14,203 nucleotides of DNA, from NCBI GenBank assembly GCA_043777755.1, contig JAYWHK010000034.1:1-14203 (forward strand), read 5' to 3'. This document shows, piece by piece, positions 1 through 6,395 of the stretch (position 1 is its first letter; every line of letters starts with the position of its first letter). Origin of the DNA: CANHEE01 sp043777755 (GTDB lineage Bacteria; Bacteroidota; Bacteroidia; Chitinophagales; Saprospiraceae). The position numbers and the translations under genes are program-made. The notes beneath the pieces were generated by a model. It saw only the letters and a program-made list of their open reading frames with translations. It was not told where the DNA came from and did not search any database.

Positions 1-33
1 TAACGCCATAAAATCTTCTTTACTTAATTTCAT
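1..33 (-). CDS. 5' end of an unidentified leftward gene (partial)
   Basis: Read on the minus strand, an ATG at 33 opens a frame that runs off the window edge as MKLSKEDFMAL. Only 11 codons are visible, so no function can be given. A Bacteroidota -7 type box (TATTTTTG, minus strand, 50-57) lies 16 nt upstream and would give a very short leader, which supports this start. No matching -33 TTG was found. The same reading frame stays open upstream to a GTG at 222, but that stretch is rich in Lys, Arg and Asn and looks non-coding. Confidence 0.35.
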   Translation of the reverse strand, partial: MKLSKEDFMAL

Positions 34-49
34 ATTTTTGTATTTTTTG

Positions 50-57
50 CAAAAATA
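50..57 (-). promoter_or_regulatory. -7 like box TATTTTTG for the leftward gene
   Basis: TATTTTTG on the minus strand fits the Bacteroidota -7 consensus TAnnTTTG and lies just before the ATG at 33. No TTG at the expected 17-23 nt upstream distance is seen, so this is weak. A second box, TACTTTTG, lies on the minus strand at 227-234, also without a clear -33 element. Confidence 0.3.
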
Positions 58-236
58 CGAATTTTTATAGTTCCCGAGCGTAGAATTTGTTATGCACCCC
101 TTTATTCGCTTACGCAAACGCCGATTTTCTTCGCCCCGCAACTGAGCTTTGTTTTTCCATTTATTTGTATTATTTTTGTCCCGTCCTTCGGACTCGTTCC
201 TCGTTTCCTTTTTTTGTTTCACACCACAAAAGTACG

Positions 237-350
237 GGGAACTTTTTACTTATTTCTGTACAGCCTATAACTGACTATAAGGTCCAAAGGACTCCTTCGG
301 AGAAAGTTATTTATGGCTTTTGAGCAATCGACTGAAAAAAATAATGCTAA
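237..350. repeat. Hairpin repeat copy 1, interrupted by the IS
   Basis: This shares CTGACTATAAGG and GAGCAATCGACTGAAAAA with copy 2 (3882-4004), in the same order and orientation. Its tail, AATTTAGCC, appears only after the IS, at 1416-1424, so the IS inserted into this copy. The inner stem differs in sequence from copy 2 but still partly pairs (AGCC..TAAC with GTTA..GGCT). A small extra hairpin unit, GTCCAAAGGACTCCTTCGGA, sits in the loop at 282-301. The left boundary is uncertain. The rest of 34-347 shows nothing else convincing; the open frame at 87-323 has no gene-like features. Confidence 0.55.
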
Positions 351-353
351 TTA

Positions 354-1411
354 GAGCTTGCTGAAAAACGCTTAACTACTTGATATAGAGTAAATTAAAT
401 AGGGAAAAGTTATAATAATGCAAATAAAATAGTACCTTTAAGGATAAAAACCTTGCAGAAGAAAATAAAAAAACTTAGTATCATGTCATGTAAAAGCGAG
501 AACGTATCGCAATATAGCCCGAAAAGATTATCTAAACGCTGCGATGAAGCGTAAAAAAACAGGGAAAGAAATCCGAAAAGCTATCAAGAAACAACTAAGT
601 TATGTTTATCGTAACATAAAGACAATCAATGATTTATGGATTTTTTTAGAAGATAAAAATATTTTAATACCCTTAAGTTCAGAAGAAAAAAAGCAATGGA
701 TAACGTGTAAAGAAATTTACGCACAACAAGAAGAAATGATACGTTTAAATGTAAAATATTGCGCCAATCGAATCGTGTCCATTGAACAACCTCACGTACG
801 TCCAATCTTACGAGGAAAAGCGAATAAAAAGATAGAATTTGGTTCTAAGGTAGCACTGAGTGTCGTCAATGGAACAAACAGAATTTTTAAAATATCTTGG
901 GATGCTTACAACGATGGAATTGATTTGAAAGGACAAGTAGAAGCGTATTTTAAACAGTATGGAAAATACCCAAAACTTGTGCTTGCTGATAAAATTTACA
1001 TGACGAATGAGAACCGAAAATTTTTAAAAAATTTAGGTATTGAACACAGAGGAGAAGCCTTAGGACGAAAGCCAAAAGACAAAAATGGAAAAATAAAAGC
1101 ACCTTATACCAAATTACAACAAAAAGAAGCAAATCAAAGGAATCATGTAGAAGGGCAGTTTGGTACGGCAAAAGAAGCCTACGGACTGAATAGAGTGAAA
1201 GCCAAAACCGCTGCAACTTCTGAATCTTGGATTGCAAATATTTTTTTTGTACTAAATATTGTCAAGCTACTCAAAGTAGCTCGCACTGCCATGCGTGACA
1301 ATTTTTATGTCCTTACTCAAAACCTCTTTTTTATACCCTTTTTTGTGTTAAATCGCAATTTGTCAAACAAAATATTTAATTATAAATAGATTTTTGTTTT
1401 TCAGCAAACTC
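354..1411 (+). mobile_element. IS5-family insertion sequence, internally deleted
   Basis: Terminal inverted repeats GAGCTTGCTGAAAAAC (354-369) and GTTTTTCAGCAAACTC (1396-1411) match at 15 of 16 positions and flank a transposase fragment. TAATTA abuts both ends (348-353 and 1412-1417). It could be a target duplication, or an extension of the inverted repeat since it is palindromic; AATT with tips moved by one base is also possible. The element is about 1.06 kb. Only about 125 bp lie between the left repeat and the first recognisable transposase codons, where a complete relative would need roughly 400-500 bp. The element therefore looks internally deleted and probably cannot move by itself. Confidence 0.8.
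493..1389 (+). pseudogene. IS5-family transposase, N-terminally truncated
   Basis: This is the C-terminal part of the IS5-type DDE transposase common in Bacteroidota, recognised from memory of the family. Visible landmarks are RPILRGKANKKIEFGSK, then LADKIYMTNENRKFLKNLGI with the second catalytic Asp, then RNHVEGQFGTAKEAYGLNR with the catalytic Glu, and TSESWIANIFFVLNIVKLL near the end. The first ATG in frame is at 544, but the same frame continues upstream to about 493 as KARTYRNIARKDYLNAAM. This also matches the family, so 544 is not the original start. The N-terminal region with the first catalytic Asp is absent, so the product should be inactive. A stop at 466-468 closes the frame upstream. 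Confidence 0.8.
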
Positions 1412-1458
1412 TAATTAATTTAGCCCAACTACTTAAGTGATAATCTTTGGGGACAATC

Positions 1459-1466
1459 TACGTTTG
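1459..1466 (+). promoter_or_regulatory. Possible -7 box TACGTTTG upstream of the YggS-type gene
   Basis: TACGTTTG matches TAnnTTTG 41 nt before the ATG at 1508. No TTG at 17-23 nt upstream is present (the nearest TTG is only 9 nt away), so the assignment is tentative. If real, it starts just downstream of the IS and the repeat remnant, so the gene would not depend on the element. Confidence 0.3.
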
Positions 1467-1507
1467 AACATTTTAACAATATAACAATATAATATTCTAA
1501 CAAAAAT

Positions 1508-2158
1508 ATGCTTGAACAACTAAGAAAAGAACTTTTACCTTACAAAGCGACCTTGATTGCGGTTTCAAAAACAAAACCAATCGCTGCTTTACAAGAGATA
1601 TACAATGAAAATCAACTAGATTTTGGTGAAAATTATGTACAAGAACTCGTTGATAAACAAGCTGTTATGGCGGCGGACATTCGTTGGCATTTTATTGGGC
1701 ACCTGCAAAGCAACAAGGTCAAATACATTGCGCCTTTTGTCCATCTGATTCATGCAGTGGATAGCGTTTCGTTGCTCAAAGAAATAAATAAACAAGCGGC
1801 AAAAAATAATAGAAGTATCAATGTTTTATTACAATTAAAAATCAACGACGAAACAACAAAGTTCGGTTTTGATGATGCCGAAATATTGGATTTTTTTGAA
1901 AATAAAGAAAATAAAGATTTTGAAAATATCCAAATCGTTGGTATGATGGGTATGGCAACTTTTACAGACGATATGCAGCAAGTTCGCAGTGAGTTTCAAC
2001 ATTTGAAACGTATTTTTTCTCAAATAAAAAATACGTATTTTGCTGATAATGAATCTTTTAAAGAGATAAGTATGGGAATGTCCGACGATTATCCTATTGC
2101 ACTCGAAGAAGGGGCAACCATGATTCGTATAGGAAGTTTGATTTTTGGAAAAAGATAA
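1508..2158 (+). CDS. yggS: YggS-type pyridoxal-phosphate homeostasis protein
   Basis: This is a cytosolic PLP-binding protein of the YggS/PROSC (PLPBP) family, which buffers free pyridoxal phosphate and has no established enzyme activity. At 216 aa it is slightly short for the family (about 220-235). Visible motifs are AVSKTKP with the PLP lysine at residue 21, FGENYVQE (39-46), WHFIGHLQSNK (60-70), IVGMMGMAT, and the C-terminal phosphate-binding segment SMGMSDDYPIALEEGAT followed by RIGSLIFG. The ATG at 1508 fits the usual family N-terminus. The gene is 84 nt upstream of the 5'-nucleotidase gene. The gap contains tandem GAACAAC / ACGAATAG repeats and no terminator, so co-transcription is possible but not shown. 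Confidence 0.93.
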   Translation: MLEQLRKELLPYKATLIAVSKTKPIAALQEIYNENQLDFGENYVQELVDKQAVMAADIRWHFIGHLQSNKVKYIAPFVHLIHAVDSVSLLKEINKQAAKNNRSINVLLQLKINDETTKFGFDDAEILDFFENKENKDFENIQIVGMMGMATFTDDMQQVRSEFQHLKRIFSQIKNTYFADNESFKEISMGMSDDYPIALEEGATMIRIGSLIFGKR

Positions 2159-2241
2159 CTTTTTTTCAGTGAACAACGAACAACGAATAGTACACGAATA
2201 GTGGATAGTATGCCATTTTTTCTAAACAAATATGATGTCAA

Positions 2242-3882
2242 ATGAATCAATTATTTAAAATATTTTTCTTAAAATTATTTTTATCTAAAAAAGTGCGCTT
2301 AATTTTTCCTTCCCTTCTGGGTCACGAAGGACTCCTTTGGAGGAAGGTCGGGATGGGTCTTTTTTTTCTTTTTTTTCTTTCTTGTTCTTCCAAAAAAAAC
2401 ACCCAAGTTGTCGCACCAAATCCTGACAATTACGTGGACGCTTACATTGTTCAAATCAATGACGTTTATGAAATTGGAGCGTTGGAAGGTGGAAAACGAG
2501 GAGGATTGGCTCGTGTCGCTACGGTTTTGAATGAATTGAGAGCAAAAAATCCCAATACTTATTTTGTTATTGCAGGTGATTTTTTGAATCCTTCGCTGTT
2601 GGGAACGATGAGCTTTGAAGGAAAAGCCATCAAAGGTCGTCAGATGGTAGATGTTTTGAATGCTATGAAATTAAACATCGCAACGCTCGGAAACCACGAA
2701 TTTGACTTGGATTATCCTGATTTGCAAGCAAGAATCAACGAATCGAAGTTTGATTGGCTCAGTACTGATGTTTTTTTTAACAAAGAAAACAATGTTATTC
2801 CTTTTTATAAAACGGTGAACGGCGACAATAAAAATTTCTCTAATTTTTTAAAATTATATATTCCGAATGGAAGCGATACGCCTTTTACGATTGGGATTTT
2901 TTCAGCAACCATCAATTCTGTTAAAAAAGATTTTATCCATTACAAAAATTATGAAGTGGAAGCTCGAAAAATTCTTCGTGAAGCCCTTTCAGAAACTGAT
3001 GTGAACATTGGAATCACACATTTGGAAATGAAATCAGATACCGCTTTGTTGCGAAAATTAGGAAATATTCCTTTGTTTATTGGTGGTCACGACCATGACA
3101 ATATGAAAATCAAAGCTGGTAATGGTTACGTCACAAAAGCAGATGCCAACGCAAAAAGCATTTATATTCATCATTTTATGATGGAAAAAAGAACAAAAAA
3201 TGTGACGATTGATTCAAAATTAATGCTGATTGATGAAAAAATAAAAGAAGATTCTACCATTGCTTTTTTGGTGTCAAAATGGAATACAATCGGAGCAGAA
3301 AGTATGAGAAAACAAGGATTTAATCCTGACAATCCTGTTGCAAACATCAAAGAAACACTCAACGGGAAAGAAAGCAGCATCAGGAATGAACAAAATAATT
3401 TGGGGCTTATGATTACAAAAGCGATGCTTTTTAGCTCAAAAAATGCCAAAATCGCTTTGTTCAATGGCGGTTCTGTTCGTATTGATGATTACGTTACGGG
3501 TAGCATTTATGAAACGGACGTTATCCGAATCATGCCTTTTGGCGGTGCTATTGTCGATGTTGAGCTAAAAGGCGATTTGCTGATTCAATTGTTAAAAGCT
3601 GGCGAAGCGAACAAAGGTCGTGGCGGTTATTTGCAAAGAAGTCAAAATGTTTCACTCGAAAACAACGTATGGAAAATTGACAATCAAGAGATTACAAATG
3701 AAAAAATATACAATGTGATAGTTCCTAAATTCCTATTAGACGGTAAAGAACGCAACATTGAATTTTTTACAAAAGAGAACGCAGGTGTCATAAAAACGAA
3801 TTTTCCAGATGCTAACAATATAAATGATACGAGAAATGATATAAGAAAAGCATTTATTGCTTATCTTCGCAGCTTAAAGTAG
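2242..3882 (+). CDS. Lipoprotein bifunctional metallophosphatase/5'-nucleotidase
   Basis: The protein has an N-terminal calcineurin-like metallophosphoesterase domain (about 65-320) and a C-terminal 5'-nucleotidase domain (about 365-546), as in UshA-type enzymes that release phosphate from nucleotides outside the cytoplasm. Metal-site motifs are QINDVYEI (Asp74), AGDF (Asp113), LGNHEFD (Asn151, His152), ITH (His260) and GGHDHD (His283, His285). The C-terminal domain shows NGGSVR (408-413). UshA has His two residues after the first Asp; here it is Tyr76, as in the NDVYE subfamily I know from other bacteria. FLFFLSC ends in a lipobox with Cys48, so this is probably an envelope lipoprotein. The N-terminus is unusually long (48 residues) because a repeat lies at about 2306-2357. 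An alternative start at ATG 2353 would give MGLFFLFFLSC without a positively charged n-region. Confidence 0.88.
   Translation: MNQLFKIFFLKLFLSKKVRLIFPSLLGHEGLLWRKVGMGLFFLFFLSCSSKKNTQVVAPNPDNYVDAYIVQINDVYEIGALEGGKRGGLARVATVLNELRAKNPNTYFVIAGDFLNPSLLGTMSFEGKAIKGRQMVDVLNAMKLNIATLGNHEFDLDYPDLQARINESKFDWLSTDVFFNKENNVIPFYKTVNGDNKNFSNFLKLYIPNGSDTPFTIGIFSATINSVKKDFIHYKNYEVEARKILREALSETDVNIGITHLEMKSDTALLRKLGNIPLFIGGHDHDNMKIKAGNGYVTKADANAKSIYIHHFMMEKRTKNVTIDSKLMLIDEKIKEDSTIAFLVSKWNTIGAESMRKQGFNPDNPVANIKETLNGKESSIRNEQNNLGLMITKAMLFSSKNAKIALFNGGSVRIDDYVTGSIYETDVIRIMPFGGAIVDVELKGDLLIQLLKAGEANKGRGGYLQRSQNVSLENNVWKIDNQEITNEKIYNVIVPKFLLDGKERNIEFFTKENAGVIKTNFPDANNINDTRNDIRKAFIAYLRSLK
2306..2357 (+). repeat. GC-richer palindromic repeat inside the signal-peptide coding region
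   Basis: This GC-richer segment contains the hairpin CTCC-TTT-GGAG (2332-2342) between arms with CCTTC and GAAGG, and ends GGTCGGGATGGG. It resembles the unit in the loop of hairpin repeat copy 1 (AAGGACTCCTTCGGAG near 288-303) and a related GTCCTTCGGAC at 182-192. It is read in frame as roughly PSLLGHEGLLWRKVGMG and splits an otherwise ordinary lipoprotein leader. Boundaries are approximate. Confidence 0.55.
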
Positions 3883-4004
3883 GCGTTAAAAATTACTTAT
3901 AACTATTTTGTCGTTGAGAAAAAAGAGATAAATAGCTGACTATAAGGAAGGTATTTATCTCTTTTTGAGCAATCGACTGAAAAAATAGTTATAAGTAATT
4001 TAGC
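3882..4004. repeat. Hairpin repeat copy 2, intact long stem-loop
   Basis: The outer arms AAATTACTTATAACTATTTT (3890-3909) and AAAATAGTTATAAGTAATTT (3982-4001) are perfect 20-bp complements. The inner arms AAAAAGAGATAAATA (3920-3934) and TATTTATCTCTTTTT (3952-3966) are perfect 15-bp complements around the loop GCTGACTATAAGGAAGG. Between them GTCG..TTG pairs with CAA.TCGAC, so almost the whole element folds into one hairpin. It begins GGC and ends GCC. It fills the gap between the nucleotidase stop and the LysM gene. There is no following T-run, so it is not a classic terminator. A MITE, a REP-like element or a structured RNA are the options. Confidence 0.8.
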
Positions 4005-4027
4005 CTGAATACACAAAATAAATTCTT

Positions 4028-4882
4028 ATGGGCAGAAATATTGTTTTTTTACTGTTTTTTTTGACCGCTGTAAAAACAAATGCTTTTACAGGCGATGACA
4101 AACGTTACCTCAAATTCGGTGACACGCTGACTGTTTTTTTAAATGATTTTCAAGAAAAAATATTCACGCATAAAATGGAAGAAAAGCAAACGCTCTTTTC
4201 CATGGCGAAATTTTATGGTTTAAAAACAGATGAATTGTATTATTACAATCCAGAATTTAGCAAAACGCCACCAAAAACAGGTCAATCAGTCAAGATTCCC
4301 GTTCCGAATCGTTGTATCGTGCGAGAACGTGACAAAAAATTCAACGCCATTCGTTTTATTCCATTGATGTATGTTGTGAAACAAGGCGAAGGAATGAAAA
4401 AAATTGCAGAAGGTTATTTCAATATGCCGATTGATACGTTAAAAAAACGCAATAAACTGACGGACGAAAACCTCAAATTGGGTCAAAAATTACACATCGG
4501 TTGGGTAAGCGTGGAAGGAATTACGGCTGAACAGCGTAAAATCAAAGGAGCGACCATTCTACAAATCATGCAAAATTACCGTACAACACATCAAGCTGAA
4601 AGTTTAGGTAAAAAATTACTCAATAAAAGCGGTGTTGCTTTTTGGCAAAAAGACAGCAAAATGGGTTCTGGTTTGTACGCTTTGCACCGTGAATGTCCTG
4701 AGAATACCATTATTATCGTAAATAATCCAATGAAAAATAAAACGGTTTATGTCAAAGTCATTGGAAAAATTCCTCCTGGTACTCAAGACGATAATGTGGA
4801 AATCGTAATTTCGCCCTATGCTGCCAAACTTTTGGGCGCACTCGACCCTAAATTTTTTGTAAAAATAAAATACTATAAGTAA
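4028..4882 (+). CDS. Exported protein with two LysM domains and an RlpA-like C-terminal domain
   Basis: At 284 aa this is probably a periplasmic or envelope peptidoglycan-binding protein. The N-terminus MGRNIVFLLFFLTAVKTNAF is a signal peptide with likely cleavage after residue 19. The first LysM is at about 48-92 (TLFSMAKFYGLKTDELYYYN, then KTGQSVKIPV). The second is at about 113-159 (MYVVKQGEGMKKIAEGYF, then LKLGQKLHIGW). Residues 200-284 resemble the double-psi beta-barrel of RlpA-like proteins: GVAFWQKDS, LYALHRECPENTIIIVNNP, KTVYVKVIGKIPP, then ISPYAAKLLGALDP and FVKIKYY. RlpA-type lytic activity cannot be assumed; catalytic residues were not verified. Its stop is 8 nt before the next ATG, which implies an operon with the membrane protein. 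Confidence 0.82.
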   Translation: MGRNIVFLLFFLTAVKTNAFTGDDKRYLKFGDTLTVFLNDFQEKIFTHKMEEKQTLFSMAKFYGLKTDELYYYNPEFSKTPPKTGQSVKIPVPNRCIVRERDKKFNAIRFIPLMYVVKQGEGMKKIAEGYFNMPIDTLKKRNKLTDENLKLGQKLHIGWVSVEGITAEQRKIKGATILQIMQNYRTTHQAESLGKKLLNKSGVAFWQKDSKMGSGLYALHRECPENTIIIVNNPMKNKTVYVKVIGKIPPGTQDDNVEIVISPYAAKLLGALDPKFFVKIKYYK

Positions 4883-4890
4883 TGTAATAT

Positions 4891-6294
4891 ATGACCGAAG
4901 AAATAGTTAAAAAATCAGCCGTTCAGTACCTCAAAAGTTACTACCGTTTTCGTCCTCGTTTTCAGCACGACGAAACGCTTGCGCCTACCTTAGCGCAAAC
5001 CGATATGATGACTTCAAACGGTATTTTTGCAGATGGTCACTTGTCTTTTTCAGATGAAAAGGGCAAATTATTTGTGGCAACTTTCGAGGCGGCTTCCGAA
5101 GATTCTGCTTTTGAAGTCAAATTTCGTTTGGAAAAAAATCTATTGTTTTGGGACGCTGTAGCGGTAGCATCGTTGCTTACTGCATTGCTTTTTACCTATT
5201 TTTATGCTTTTCAAAACGCTTGGTTGGGAAAGCAAAACGGTGGTTTTATTTTTGCTGCTTTAATATTTATATTTCTGATTATCAATATCTTATATCGTTT
5301 TGCTTGTAAAAATTGGGAACGTTATCGTTCTATTTTTGCCATCGAACAATTCAAACAATATTTCGCTGACGAACAATGGATTGCGATTTCCAATACGATT
5401 TTTAACGAAACAAATGATGTTTATTTTCAAGAATTAAAAAATCAATGCGTCTTTAATGGTTTTGGTTTGTTGATGTTGAACGACGACCATGACGTACAAC
5501 TCCTGATTACACCTGCTCGTGAAGTTGTTTATGGAAAAAAACGCCGAAAAATTCCGTTTTTTTCCAATGTCATTGAAAATAATTACACGCAAAAAGCCGT
5601 AAGTTGGACTCGAAATCTGAGTCAGCGCATCATTGCGCCAATCACAGAAAATTCATTGTTGCGTTTTCACCGTCCGTATTATAGTCAGTGGTTTCTAACG
5701 AGTTTGGCATCAGTCATCATGGTTTTGACAATGCTTCGTTTCATTGATTTGAACCCAATTAAAATTGCCAACGAAAAAGAGTTTGCGGACAATGTTCGTA
5801 TCAATACCAAAGATATTCCAGAAGAAAATGCCATTCAAGACAGCCTTCCGATTCGTCCTTTTAATAAAAAAATAAGTACTTATCAAGACGAATTAGCGAT
5901 TACTGAACCCATGCCTGCTTTGGCACAAGAAGAATTTACAGAACGTGGTGCTGCCGAAGATGGTGTATATATGATGTCGGAAGATGGAAAATTAAACTAT
6001 TACGATTGTTCTCGTTTGCATTTGGAAGGCAATAATTTTGTGGTGATGGAAAGTGTACAGAATGACTTGGCGACAGCACAACAACGTCAAGCACAACTCA
6101 AAGCACAAGGGATTCTGACCAATTGCGTTTGGCTCGGTTGTTTTACCAAAAGCAACTTGAATTATGTGATTTTTTATGACATGATTTATGAAAATAAAAA
6201 AGATGCAGAAAAGAAAAAAATGGAGTTTATACAGCTTCTAACATCAAAAAATATAGACGGTGCAAGGGCAAAAGTAGTGTCGCTGACGCTGTGA
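4891..6294 (+). CDS. Conserved-looking membrane protein, three TM helices, SPOR-like tail
   Basis: I do not recognise a characterised family for this 467-aa protein. Hydrophobic segments at about 86-106, 117-137 and 265-284 look like TM helices; there is no signal peptide. A soluble segment between TM2 and TM3 (about 140-250) contains GFGLLMLNDDHDVQLLITP. The C-terminal part (about 368-467) follows a short acidic linker. Its alternation FVVMESVQND, AQQRQAQLKAQGI, YVIFYDMIYENKKDAEKKK, ARAKVVSL recalls a SPOR-type peptidoglycan-binding fold, but this is inference from pattern alone. Lying 8 nt after the LysM/RlpA-like gene, it may serve the same cell-wall process. Confidence 0.75.
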   Translation: MTEEIVKKSAVQYLKSYYRFRPRFQHDETLAPTLAQTDMMTSNGIFADGHLSFSDEKGKLFVATFEAASEDSAFEVKFRLEKNLLFWDAVAVASLLTALLFTYFYAFQNAWLGKQNGGFIFAALIFIFLIINILYRFACKNWERYRSIFAIEQFKQYFADEQWIAISNTIFNETNDVYFQELKNQCVFNGFGLLMLNDDHDVQLLITPAREVVYGKKRRKIPFFSNVIENNYTQKAVSWTRNLSQRIIAPITENSLLRFHRPYYSQWFLTSLASVIMVLTMLRFIDLNPIKIANEKEFADNVRINTKDIPEENAIQDSLPIRPFNKKISTYQDELAITEPMPALAQEEFTERGAAEDGVYMMSEDGKLNYYDCSRLHLEGNNFVVMESVQNDLATAQQRQAQLKAQGILTNCVWLGCFTKSNLNYVIFYDMIYENKKDAEKKKMEFIQLLTSKNIDGARAKVVSLTL

Positions 6295-6331
6295 GAAAAC
6301 AACTATTTTTTTATTTTTATTTCTAAAATAC

Positions 6332-6362
6332 TTGCATATATAAAATATTGTTCGTATATTTG
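6332..6362 (+). promoter_or_regulatory. Bacteroidota-type promoter for the repeat-controlled protease operon
   Basis: TTG (6332-6334) and TATATTTG (6355-6362) are separated by 20 nt, a full match to the TTG-N17-23-TAnnTTTG consensus. Transcription would begin near 6368-6370, leaving a leader of about 27 nt before the ATG at 6396. This placement favours ATG 6396, not the downstream TTG 6454 or ATG 6490, as the genuine start. Confidence 0.75.
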
Positions 6363-6395
6363 TGTATTATTTAATCATAAAATAATTTATAAATT

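Noticed and set aside
87..323. 78-codon open frame on the plus strand
   Set aside because: Starts with a rare-start context, has no domain or signal, runs into the hairpin repeat, and its residue mix is that of a chance frame in AT-rich DNA.
3890..4001. Long hairpin as the transcription terminator of the nucleotidase gene
   Set aside because: No T-run follows the right arm, the stem is AT-rich, and a second copy exists elsewhere with the same loop, so a repeat element is more likely. It could still slow transcription.
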